From contig NC_079419.1 in NCBI RefSeq assembly GCF_026213295.1, positions 9,359,288 to 9,423,287 of the forward strand: a DNA stretch of 64,000 nt. The letters run 5' to 3'. This document shows, piece after piece, positions 1 to 10,617 of the stretch (positions are counted from its first letter, which is position 1; each line of letters starts with the position of its first letter). This DNA is from Gadus chalcogrammus. Lineage: Eukaryota > Chordata > Actinopteri > Gadiformes > Gadidae. Below the pieces are notes generated by a model. The model worked only from the letters and a program-made list of their open reading frames with translations, did no database searches and was not told the DNA's origin. The position numbers and the translations under genes were made by a program.

Positions 1-302
1 TTCAGGGCTTAGACACAAAACATCTACGACTGAATTACACTCTCTTCCACTTTTACATTTCATACAAATGCGATGCCAATTAAAACACCCAGTCTCTCAA
101 TTACACAACTCCGACCATTCCAAATATTCTCCACAGAACCACAGGAGGGCTGGACTAAATCTCCTACCCCCGACTGCTTAAAGCACCTCCTGCTGCCGCC
201 GCCGCCGCCACTGCCACCGCCACCGCCACCGGCTCACCGCTATCTTATCGATTCCGAAACAAACGCGTCTCATTACATCTCTGGTCCTTTTTCCCGCCAC
301 AG
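1..302 (+). other. Intron (3' end) upstream of the first visible exon
   Basis: Intronic sequence ending in an AG at 301-302. It holds a short interrupted GCC/ACC-type trinucleotide repeat at about 196-232. The open frames across it are not supported as coding; one runs into the exon only because the acceptor lies inside it. Confidence 0.6.
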
Positions 303-412
303 TGCCAGGAGCCGTGCCTCTGGAGTCCATCCAGGGCAGCGCCTACGAGGAGAAGATCGTGCTGAAGTGGAGGGAACCGGCGCACACGTACGGCATAATC
401 ACTCAGTACGAG
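303..412 (+). CDS. ptprm: ptprm exon: start of third FN3 domain
   Basis: A 110-nt exon between AG (301-302) and GT (413-414), entered in phase 1 and left in phase 0. It reads VPGAVPLESIQGSAYEEKI followed by VLKWREPAHTYGIITQYE. The W and the following RxP are the conserved B-strand tryptophan region of a fibronectin type III domain. The segment matches the mammalian PTPRM third FN3 closely (ESIQGS..EEKI..WREP). FN3 repeats form part of the rigid adhesive ectodomain, outside the cell. The frame continues without a break into the exon at 3375. An open frame continues past 412 into intron, but the GTAAAC donor and the homology end the exon here. Confidence 0.9.
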
Positions 413-3374
413 GTAAACAACCCCATGAGACGCATTGATCCCCTTTTTCCCTGGCCCCGGACTGCACACTCTCACTGTATGTATGGCCATAGTTTTCCCC
501 TGTCCTGTCTGCTCTGCACCTGTGTGGGAGTAGGAGAAGGGATTAATTGCGACAGAGAGAGGTTTTAATTGTCTGCGTTATGTTTCTCTTACTCTCCGTA
601 TGAGATCGAGAAGCAGGAAAGCTTCCTGATTGCAGGAATAATGTAGAATTCAAACGAGGTAACGTCAGGGGGAGGGTATTCGCAAGAAGGGAATATCGAC
701 AGGGGTTGCCTCCTTTTATTAGTTCTCCCTGTTTAGCATTCCATTCGTACGGTACAAACCCGTAAGGTGCACATGCCTTACACGCATGTAAAATTAGCCA
801 TTGATTCATCGATTGATTCGTTTCATTCTGCTAGAAGAGTTAAGTACTAAATACTGATCTCTCTTGAAATCCAGCATTTAGCAGCAATCCATATATATAT
901 ATATATATATTAATATTAGAATAGAGACACATAATTAATGGTACCAAGCTCCAATGGAAATGGCCATTAATGACCCTTTAAAACAAGAAAATAAACATTT
1001 CTTAATAGGCAATCGTTCTTTGCTGGGATTGTTTTATACACAATAGGGACCGATTGAACATGAAAAAGTCAATAGTTCCACCCAGGCAGACGAACGGCTG
1101 GCTGTTGTATCCGTTGCCAGAGCATCAGGGCAGGGCTGCAGCAGGACAATAGCTGTTACCTCGCTCTCAGCGAGACATCTCCATCACAGCTTGACAAAAC
1201 GCATAATCAACGCCTTGATCCAAACAGAACTGACTTTATTCATTCATCAAAGAATATTCTTTCTTTTTCCTTTTAGGGTCTGGTCTTTTCTGACGCAAAA
1301 TAAAACTGTTGGGTCGAAACGGAATCCGTGAGGGCTCATGGTCTTCTCTTATTAGTCTTTGGTTATGTACAGTGAAGGACATGCGTGTCCCACGCCCGTG
1401 ACAAGGCGATACTGCACGCCACTTCTTTCTCTGCATATATCCTTAAGGGCGCAGTGAGGCCGCTGATTAAAGGAGAGCGCCCGTCTGAACCGCCGATGTG
1501 CCTGCCTTAACAGACGGACGCTCCATTATGGATCCGCTGAAACAAAAGCCCATGGTCTGGATAGACCCAATAAGCACCAACCCTGTACACGCCATCACCC
1601 CCCCGGCACTGAGTCCGCCCCCGCCAGGGCAACTGCGCACTCGAGCGCTGCCGTATTTATTTTATTATTATCTTTCTATTTTCTGATGTATTTTGGTGTT
1701 TTTCTGCAAAAACTTGTATTCCATCAGTATTCCCTCAGTAGAGGTTTCCTCTCTGAGCCTGGACCTGGCTTTGATTTGACAGCATCAAAGAGCTCAAAGT
1801 GTGATGTGTCTGGTGAGTGTTATCACGGGAGGGATACCAGGGCCCACTTCTTTCCCTGGCCCCGGCTCACTGATTATTACCTTCACATTGGTCCCCGTCG
1901 GCTACCCGGGACAGCTCTGGAACGGTATTATTTGGCTTTTAAAGACATATTTTTCCTCATCCTATCGCGGCACTCACAGTGCTATCACCGCGTCGAAGGA
2001 GCAATCAAAGTGGGGGCCGCAGTGTGTGTTGTGTCAGAGAGACGGTTCCTTTCTTCCCTCGGCATCGCCGAGTTTTCCCCGCCTTGCTCTATCATACGAC
2101 TACCTGCTTGTAACACCTCGCACACAGCTTTTCATTAGGGTTATTTATGCATCAGCTCTGTTATTGTGTTTGCGTTGACATGCCAACTTGCTTTTTTATC
2201 ATTTACAACCGACCAGCACTGTTAAGGAAATTAAGAAATGGCGGAAAAAAACGATTCCGTGGACGGATATCCTGTTGCTAAGCCCTGTTATTTGTTCCAA
2301 TAACCTTTTTTCATTATTATTCTCAGTATTCCTGCCACTCCCATCATTATAATATATAAAAAATAGTCTGAGGGCTGGCTGTTGTCAAGTCAATTCAAAT
2401 TCCTCTCCCTGAAATGTTATGATATGGGATTTGGCGAAGTGGACTCGCTCCACAGACAAAGACTAAATGAGGAGCCCACCAAGCATTTCAAAACTTGATG
2501 GACACAAATTATGCAGCTCTCAAAACTCCCTTTGTGCTTCTTAATTGGAATTATAATCGAGGCTTTGCTGTGGTGAGCAGAAGCATTTCCTTCAAGTGGG
2601 ATGCAGGGGGTGCTCATAGATATTTAAAATGGATATTAACAAAACACTCACCTTAATGCTTCTCTCCAGAGCTGCTGTGTTTATTAATGGGAAAGGGAAT
2701 AGATTAACTGTTCTCTGCATAAAATGAATAGATTGCATTGTGTGTTTGGTAAAGAAAATCAAACAGTACAGTACACAGACCCTCTTGTCTATTACGCAGA
2801 TAACCAAACCTTGTTAGTAGATGGCATCTCCCCATCGATCCAACTGAACCGCATTGATTTTGAAAGGCGGGCGGCATAAAACCTTGTTGAGCGCCATCGA
2901 TGAAACGTCACAGGAGGTGATGCTACTTGGCTTCCTTTTCCTCCACGGTTTTCATTTCGTGAAGTTGTGTCGCGTCAATGTCCATTCGGCGTGAACAAAT
3001 AGATTGTACATTCGGTGTGAATGGCAGGCGAAATGATTCCAGTAGGAACCGCTCGTGAAGTTGCAAGGACACCCATGTGCAGTTGAGCTTAATGAATGCC
3101 TCAGACGCTCCTGAAAGGTACCGTTTCATCGTCCCCTTCCTCCTCCTCCTCCTCCCTCCTACCTCCTTCTTTCTCCTCCTCCTCCCTCCTACCGCCTTAT
3201 TTCTCCCCCTCCTCCCTCCTTCTCCTCCTCATGCAACACAGGCCACTTAAAAAAATGTCACCCGCCTCCTCCTCCTCCTCCTCATGCAGCAACAGGCCGC
3301 GTCGAACAAGCCCCCCTTCCTAGCCGACGTATCGATCGCTTTCTCCCCCTTCCAACTCCCAACACCTCGTGCAG
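413..3374 (+). other. Intron between exons 303-412 and 3375-3576
   Basis: Phase-0 intron with no coding signal. It contains a (TA)n stretch near 892-910 and AT-rich unique sequence. An interrupted (CCT)n pyrimidine tract at about 3131-3292 lies just upstream of the 3' splice site and probably contributes to it. No RNA gene or transposon was recognised. Confidence 0.7.
3131..3292 (+). repeat. Interrupted (TCC)n pyrimidine-rich repeat upstream of an exon
   Basis: Repeated TCCTCC blocks with CCTACC interruptions, almost purely pyrimidine on the sense strand, ending about 80 nt before the acceptor at 3371-3374. The ORFs across it (serine/leucine/proline-rich) are artefacts of the repeat. Confidence 0.75.
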
Positions 3375-3576
3375 ATCTCCTACAAGGCGGTGAGCTCCTT
3401 CGACCCCGAGCTGGACCTGTCCAACCAGAGCGGCAAGGTGATGAAGCTGGGCAACGAGAGCACCCACATGTTCACCGGACTCTACCCGGGCTCCACCTAC
3501 TCCTTCACCCTCCGCGCCAGCACCGCCAAGGGCTACGGCCCGCCCGTCATCACCCAGTTCACCACCAAGATCTCAG
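3375..3576 (+). CDS. ptprm: ptprm exon: rest of third FN3 domain
   Basis: A 202-nt exon, acceptor GCAG at 3371-3374 and donor GTCAGC at 3577, phases 0 to 1. It starts [20 protein letters not shown] and later has [20 protein letters not shown] and QFTTKIS. The L.PGT/S.Y.F..RA.T.KG.G pattern is the classic E-F-G strand region of FN3. Two N-glycosylation sequons are visible (NQS and NES). The SSFDPE.DLSNQSG stretch is the strongest evidence for the mu member: as I recall them, PTPRT and PTPRK differ strongly here. Codons are strongly GC-ending, unlike the surrounding AT-rich intron. Confidence 0.93.
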
Positions 3577-4304
3577 GTCAGCCCCGGCGCGTGGATGATC
3601 CACATACCGCAGTGCACTGGCGGATGGCGCTTATGAATTAAGCAGCCGGGAATCCCATTGTTCCACCAGACACTGGTGTCGCACAGCAAAGTCTTGGCAA
3701 ATGTTTATTAGCCACGCTGCTATTTGTTTTTCATGTTTTGTGGGTTTTCACTTCTTCTAAACCACAGCTTTTGCTTCGAATTCTGTGCAAAAGCAAGTTA
3801 AGGTGCTGTGAGTTTATTTGTCTAGCATGGCGCTCTATGATAGACTGCTGCCTACTGGCTTTGGATGGCAAATCCAGCCCAGCTGCCATCCAAGATGTAC
3901 TAAACAAACCGTAGAAGTATGTGCAAATAGTACTTATCCTCTAGCGATACTCCTAATGCATTTATAATGACTTCAGTGATGTTCAGCCGTTTGGACAATT
4001 AAGTGCTCTGAGTTATAGTAATGCCTTCACCCACACAATCATAACGGTCAAACACACGTCTCAACTTTGTTTACACTCGCAATAAGGCACAGTTGGTTGT
4101 TTCTGACAAAAGATATACCTTTATTTGAAAAATGCGCTTTCGAAATGTGGAAAATAGCAAAAGAACAAAGGAATCAGTCAGGAGATGGCGTGTTGAATAA
4201 ACTCTTCTGGTCGAGGCTTATATTAAGGTGATCCTTCCTTGTAGGTGTGCCATTGCTATTGAATAACCCCCACCCCCCCCCCCCCCTTGTTCCCTTCGCC
4301 ACAG
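3577..4304 (+). other. Intron between exons 3375-3576 and 4305-4407
   Basis: Phase-1 intron of 728 nt, AT-rich and largely unique. A poly(C) run at about 4274-4286 lies 18 nt before the acceptor and acts as the polypyrimidine tract. Nothing else was recognised. Confidence 0.75.
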
Positions 4305-4407
4305 CCCCCTCGATGCCCACCTACGACAAGGAGACCTCCCTGAACCAGAGCGACACCACGGTGACGGTGCTACTCAAGCGAGCCCAGAGCAGAGGGGCTC
4401 CAGTGAG
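4305..4407 (+). CDS. ptprm: ptprm exon: start of fourth FN3 domain
   Basis: A 103-nt exon, acceptor ACAG at 4301-4304, donor GTAGGC at 4408, phases 1 to 2. With the G carried over from the previous exon it reads [17 protein letters not shown], then [17 protein letters not shown]. This matches the PTPRM segment linking FN3-3 to FN3-4 (APSMP.Y..ET.LNQ.D.TVTV.LK.A.SRGAPV). A sequon (NQS) is present. The last two bases (AG) combine with T of the next exon to make serine, so the joint reads GAPVSAYQVVVEEE. Confidence 0.92.
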
Positions 4408-5879
4408 GTAGGCCTCCCCCTTTAACACTCACCACCCATCCAGGGGGCAGCCATCGTTCCGCATTATGACCGTCGCTTCCACATTCTATGGTCGTTTATC
4501 ATGTCGAAATACCCAGCATTTACTACATGTATAGCTGTTTGGGGATAGTGGTTCTTTTTTTACTGTATAAACTTCGTTTTTTTGCGTGGTTTGGCGATGG
4601 AAGAAGCTCCAGTGCAGCTACAAATCACACATGAGTAATGGGAGCACGGGGATCTCTGGACTCGCATCAAGCTGCTGCCGTGTCCGTGTCAAGAAGCTTG
4701 TGTGTCTGGTGTTGATACGCTGCCAGGGGGGTTTCCAGATCACCTGCAATTTCCGCTTCTGTATCTTGGTATTCTGTTATTTGTGGTTTTGGATTCCAGG
4801 CTTTGAAGGCTGAGAACAAAGGCTGGCGTGGTCGAAGCTCGCTTTGACATTACAGGCCCTTTTATGTGCTGGCCTGCTGCCTGCTGTAGGATACGGCCGG
4901 AAGATAGATACAACATAGGACACGCATTCCACCCCGCTGGATCCTCCATGCCTTGGAAGTCATTACTGGGCGAGCTGCTGCGAACCCTTTTGGTTTAAAC
5001 TGCAAGTCGCTCAGCTAGAGTCTATACTATACACTACATCTGTTGTTATCAAGGAATGGACCAGTTTATGTGAAATAGCATGTTATTTTGGGTCATAATG
5101 GACACGCATACATATCACGTACCTAATACTGGACAAATTATGTCACAATAGGTTTTTTTACATTGATCGATGTCGATAATTATCACAATATATGATTAAT
5201 AATTATTATAAGGCTTGTTTTCCAGTTTTAAGAATGTTCGCCTTAGGACAGAACCCTAAAGAAATCAGTAGGTCAATTGCGGTTTATCCTAAACAACTAT
5301 TTATAATCAGGAGGCATAGGTGACCAAAATCCAACAGAACAAACCTGGCTTTTTGTTTAACACAGAATAAATGTGAGTAGATAATTATGCAAACAACTTC
5401 TTTGATTTCCATTTCATGTAATGCCTTGTTTCAAACGTATCTCAAACATTTGAGAGGTAGTATAATGAACATTGATTGAAACTAAATATGTAAACAACTG
5501 CTAGAGAGAGAAGAGCTGAGGGAGTGATGTTCGGGAAAAATATTTTCACCCAGGCACTGGGGAGTGCATACTTAGCATCCATGACACTCATTAGCTTCTT
5601 GTAGCCCTGTTTTTCTTTCAGCATATAGTTAGCGATACAGTACATAGCAGTACAGTACATAGCAGTACATAATTGCTCTGGCGATGTCTACATATTGCTT
5701 CAATTTTTTTTTTGTATGGGGTAATGGCTGAAAAAGCGAACACATCCGTTGGTTGTCAAACTTCGTAAGTTTGACTAGCAGTATGGCTGGGCTCTTAGCT
5801 ATTGCTTGTGGGGAGGCTGACGCTAGCATGAGAGCACAAACTCAAGTTTTCGCAGTGCTCTGTATATGTATATTAATAT

Positions 5880-6975
5880 TAGGGCTGCACGCTTATTGCT
5901 AAAATTATAATCATGATTATTTTGCAAGATCAAGATTACAGAAAGTGCTTCACAATAGTAGTGTATTTTATAAAATTATAAATAAATAAACTTAAATGGT
6001 TGAATCTTTGAATCAAAATAGGACATTCTTCACACAAATTCAGTCTTCTTAAGGCTACATATTACATTTTAGCCCAAAAAAGAAGAATGGCACCAAATAA
6101 AAAGGATTTATCCCTAACAAGAAGGTTAGTTACATTCACCTGCAGTGTTAATGCAAGAAAACACAGCCTTCAACATGATCTGGTTTAAGAGAGGAGCGGA
6201 GGCAGGCAAAGCTAATACAGAGAAATTGTTTCTTGATGGGGTCTTGTATCTTCTGTCCAAAGTGTTGACCATTTACTAAAAACCAGCACTGTCCACAATG
6301 CTTATTCAACTCGTCTTTTGCCAAATCGCTTATTTCAGTTCATGTCGTTGAGAATGTGTTTGACATTGAGTTGCGTAATACAAAGTCCCCCTTATGTATG
6401 TCTGTGTTAGACAGGGATCTTTGGGGTGTTGGCCCCCATGCATTGTTCATATTCCACTTCATGTTGACTCTTCAGGTGGTTGAAAAGATTTGAGTAATTT
6501 TTCCTCTTAAAGTATTTTTTCCTATTAAATAAAATCACTGGTCCCATATCCAAAGTAATTCCACACAACGGAAAATGAACCCATTTTTGGAACTAACCTT
6601 TCACGTTGCTCTGCTCCTCCTGACATTTACTTTGTCTCTCGTAAGTCTTTTCCGGTGTGTTTTAATTTTGCATCTTGGAGCCTACTTTGTTCCTGCTTTA
6701 GTCGTGCAGTTGTTGTAAAGCAGAGACGTAAATTGTTTATCACAGCACGCGCTCGTGATTGGTCATACAAATTAACCCCTGAATAACCTGGGTTAATTGG
6801 ATTATAACCGGAGCAAGCTTATTAGATACGCTTTGTCTTTGTTCCGGAGTGGCGACACCTTTTCGCAAATTGAATATAGAGTAAATGTTTTTTTTTTTTT
6901 AAATAATCGCCCCGGCCGTTAATTGTGGAGGCCAATATTGTCATCACGATTGAAATACGATTAATTGTGCAGCCG
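5880..6975 (-). mobile_element. hAT-like DNA transposon remnant, about 1.1 kb
   Basis: The left end reads TAGGGCTGCACG and the right end reads AATTGTGCAGCCG, imperfect terminal inverted repeats of the CTGCAC type common on fish hAT elements. TTAATAT occurs immediately outside both ends (5873-5879 and 6976-6982), consistent with a decayed target duplication of the 8-bp hAT class. Inside, on the minus strand at about 6437-6584, there is a broken BED-type zinc finger. It opens with SVVWNYFGYGTSD and, after a stop and frame change, continues with NYSNLFNHLKSQHEVEYEQ. This is the signature of ZBED-like hAT transposases. The rest of the transposase is deleted or unrecognisable, so the copy is inactive. 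Confidence 0.72.
6437..6584 (-). pseudogene. Broken BED zinc-finger fragment of a hAT transposase
   Basis: Translating the complement gives MGSFSVVWNYFGY (start of a BED finger, aromatic W..YFG), then an in-frame stop. A shifted frame gives NLFNHLKSQHEVEYEQC, the conserved histidine half of the finger. Established: BED fingers sit at the N-terminus of hAT transposases and bind the terminal repeats. The first cysteine pair is not visible between the two halves, implying internal deletion as well as the frameshift. It is probably not expressed. Confidence 0.65.
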
Positions 6976-9900
6976 TTAATATATATATAGTTTACATGGC
7001 ATAATAAAGATAGATCATGTTATTAATGTATCAGCTATGTATTGCTCATAGTCCACTTTCTATTATCTCTAAAAAATTATAATGTAGTGGTCAAAATAAC
7101 CAGCAACCACATTTGATACAAATTAACATCAGAATAATTGTAATCGTTGATGCTCCTTATGGAGCAAATTGAACATTAAACATTGACACTGAAGTTAAAG
7201 TGGCCATCTCAAAGATCTCCAAAGATAATTCATTAATAAATGTCAGTTGGGTTACTATCTATGGCCTAATGAGGTAACACGATGGTGATGGAGCCTGTGG
7301 CCCACCGATGACAGCCCTTGCACTTGCAGCATGAAGAATGTTACGATCCGGGTGTCGGTGGGGGACATTCCAGCCATGCATTCAGATCCGAGCGGAGGGG
7401 TTAGTGACCCGCTGTCCCTCACCCAGCAGGGCTTGTCCCAACAGAGAGGGTAAGGCTGAGCTACCGCAAAAGACTCGCTCTGCAACCCACCTGTGCATGT
7501 ACAGTTTTGTTCCACCATAGCTGCCGCCAAAGAGGACGAAACTGAGATCTTTGCGATTGCATCTTTGAGAGCGTTTCAGTTTCGGTTTACAGTTGAAAGC
7601 TAAGGCTAGTGTTTTTAAGCGTTTATTTAACAAGCTAAATGAATGCTGAGATACAGCCCCTGGCCTGGTGTGCAGAGGGCCTAGGTCCTAGGAGAGCAGG
7701 CTGATCCTCTGTCTCATATGACAAGGAATAAACACGAAGGCTCCGCTGTAAAGCTCAATTTTACAGTATCAACTCATCGGAGGCCTTCAAAGATTACCGC
7801 CTGAAGATCTTTAGTCAGGCTTGTCAGCTCATGTTAACCATGTGTGGAGCCGCCCGGATTAATGCTCACGTGCCAAACCAAGAGCAGAGCCAAAAAGACA
7901 AAGAGTGAAGCGAATAATTCCATTATTAATATTATAATATATATTTTGTATTATTCTAGCAAGCGCAACTCAAAAGGGTTTGACTCTCACGGCCATTCTT
8001 TCCACCGGGCTCGTTACAAAGCACTAATTATAATTAAGGTAGCGCCGTGATTCAGCGCCTCCGCTAATTAGCATGCTGGGTGGCTCCCTTGTTTACCGTT
8101 GGAAGACACCCCCAAAACCTCCCCAGACGAATGGCTCTGATTCGCCCGTTGAGATATCAACTCCAGCGCGAGCCCCCACCTCATTTGGCGGGTTTGTAGG
8201 AAAAATTGCAAGTAATTGTGTGCAGACGCTTGCAACATGATCCTTCAAACATTGCCATTGTCATCAAATTAGCTGTACGGCAGGATTAAAGAAGACAATG
8301 TATCAACAGCTTAGTTGAATGGTGCTAGTGAATCACCGAGGAAGACGGGTGTTGACAGGCACTCAGCATTTGAAGAAGCACCTGGAGGAGACACTTGAAT
8401 GAAGCGACTCGAGCGCTTTGCCGTTGGAAAAGAGCCTCTTAACGGTGGATATCCACATGTGACTCTGCCATTGTTGAATCGGGGGGCGGTTTGTTGATGG
8501 CTGGAGGAACGGACGTGATTTCCCGCAGCTTTCGCAGTCTCTCAGATGTCCTGGGAGCCTGTGAAAGCCCAGTAAACCCCCTTTACGGCGGCAGTCCCCG
8601 TGTCTCTGGAAATATGAATTGCAAAGTATGGAAGGTGGCGAGGGGTTGCATACCAGGCGATTATGCCGCAGGTCGAAGGAAGAAAAAGATCCACTGGGCT
8701 TTTGACGTTTCTTTTTTTTTTGTCTTTTCGAGTGACATGCGGCGGGTTTGGAATGAATAGGAAAATATTAATGCCCATGGACTCACAGAATGTTAAGCTT
8801 GTCAATCACTCCCAGTTTCAGATGTGTAAATGTTTCCAATAAATATATATGAGGAGGATAATTTATGGATGGATGTAGGTATGGATGGATGGATACAGAA
8901 GGATAGAAATACAATAAATTAAATCTGTGGTTTGCCAAAGGGCTCCCAATTAAACATCCTCCAAACACATTTGAGCCTCTCCGTAGTCATTCTGACGGGC
9001 ACGGAATGAAATGTCCCTCCTAAGATGATGTCATGTGTTTTGCTTCCGCCCTACCAATCATTCGGTAAAAGTAGGTGTCACTTTTATGCCCGAGCCGGGG
9101 AGACATCTCATCTGAAACAGGCCAAGCTCATCATGTAGAATCAGGCTTTAAGTCCCCGGGTAGCTTGACATTTGACAAGGGAGGAGAAGCAATCCACACT
9201 GGTGGAGAGAAGCAGCGCATCCCCCGCGCCAGGCCTGATTTGATAAGGCAATCTGAGCCCACTGATTGGGTTTGGAAGGTAGCACAGCCCCAGACTTTTT
9301 TTCCAATGGAGACAATTTGGACGAGCAGATGTTTTGCCGCGATACAGTAGGAAGTGTGGAGGAAGTGGTGGCATCAAACGATACCATCGCTTAATGGAAA
9401 TAAAAAACAACGCTGGAGAAAAAAGAAATAAAGCAGCAAATGTCTTTCACACAAATGTGTACTTTACACAAAGCAGCAGCAGCTGGATATATCTAGAAAT
9501 ACTATCTTTTGTTTAGTCGTGTTTTTTTTTTTTTTTTACCGAAGCAAAGCAGTCCAATTCCTTCCAATGTGTGCTAATTAAATAAATGCATTTCCCAGTT
9601 GGGTTGTGTTGCTAATCTCCCGACGGGAACGACGCAGCGCAGCCAGGAAGCATGTTTTACCAGAGGGGACGCTGTTTCTTTAAGAGGATTAGCGACCTGT
9701 CTATCAGTCATGTCATGTTAAACTAATGTTTGCAATGGCGCCTGATCGGGGGCACGAGGACGCCTCCGCGGCTGCTAGCATCGCAAATAAATGTTTACAT
9801 GCCTCTCTGGAAGGGAATGATTTGGGACGCTTGCCTTATCACTCACACCATTACATCCTCCCGTTTTATCTCTCTCCTACATAACCTTTCCCTCGAGCAA

Positions 9901-10535
9901 GCTGTCCAACAAACAAACAGATACAACAATTCAGTTTTGCAATCTGGTCCGAGGACAGTTATTTCCTCATTTGTAAGCTTTTTTATAAAAGAAAAAACTC
10001 TAGACTTCCTTCCTCTGCATGGTCAGAATAGGTTAACCAAGACATGGAGTATATGTATATAAAATCTGCTAAATGATTTTTCAGAAGCCTGAATATAGTC
10101 TACTAATTTTCCATAGAGCGCAGGCCCACTTGCCAACGCATTACTGCAACACTTATCCCGTGAATCCTGGCCGCCAACATCATTTACAGTGACGTCCTAA
10201 TTTGTTTGGCCCTGACAGTGTTTGGACACAGGGGACAAATAGAACCAAGGGAAAGGCAGGAGGGGATGGGGAGGGAACGGATGCTGGGTCAGGAGAAGCT
10301 GGTTACTTACGGCTCCTCCTAAATCAGACGGATTGCAGGCAGATATAGGGCCTCCGTAGCGCAGCGTGCTCGGTTCAATACCGTGAGCCAACGGCCAGGT
10401 GAACTTATTAGCATCAAAGAAAGAGAGAGACGGAGACTGTGTGAGAGAGAGAGCTAGGGAGAGAGAGGGCGGGGAGGAAGGCCGTGATTGAAATGCTCTC
10501 CATGGCCCCTTACTTCATCTGCTCAAACAGCCCTG

Positions 10536-10538
<3 letters not shown>

Positions 10539-10604
<66 letters not shown>

Positions 10605-10617
10605 CCCCCCCCCCCCC
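10539..10617 (+). repeat. (TC)n array followed by poly(C)
   Basis: About 63 nt of uninterrupted TC dinucleotides, then about 15 consecutive C. A GA-rich stretch (10420-10475) lies just upstream. It is intronic and not adjacent to any exon. Confidence 0.9.

Noticed and set aside
10350..10386. tRNA-like box A/box B words (TAGCGCAGCG, GGTTCAATACC)
   Set aside because: The boxes are too close together, no cloverleaf or acceptor stem can be drawn and there is no adjacent SINE tail or A/T-rich end.
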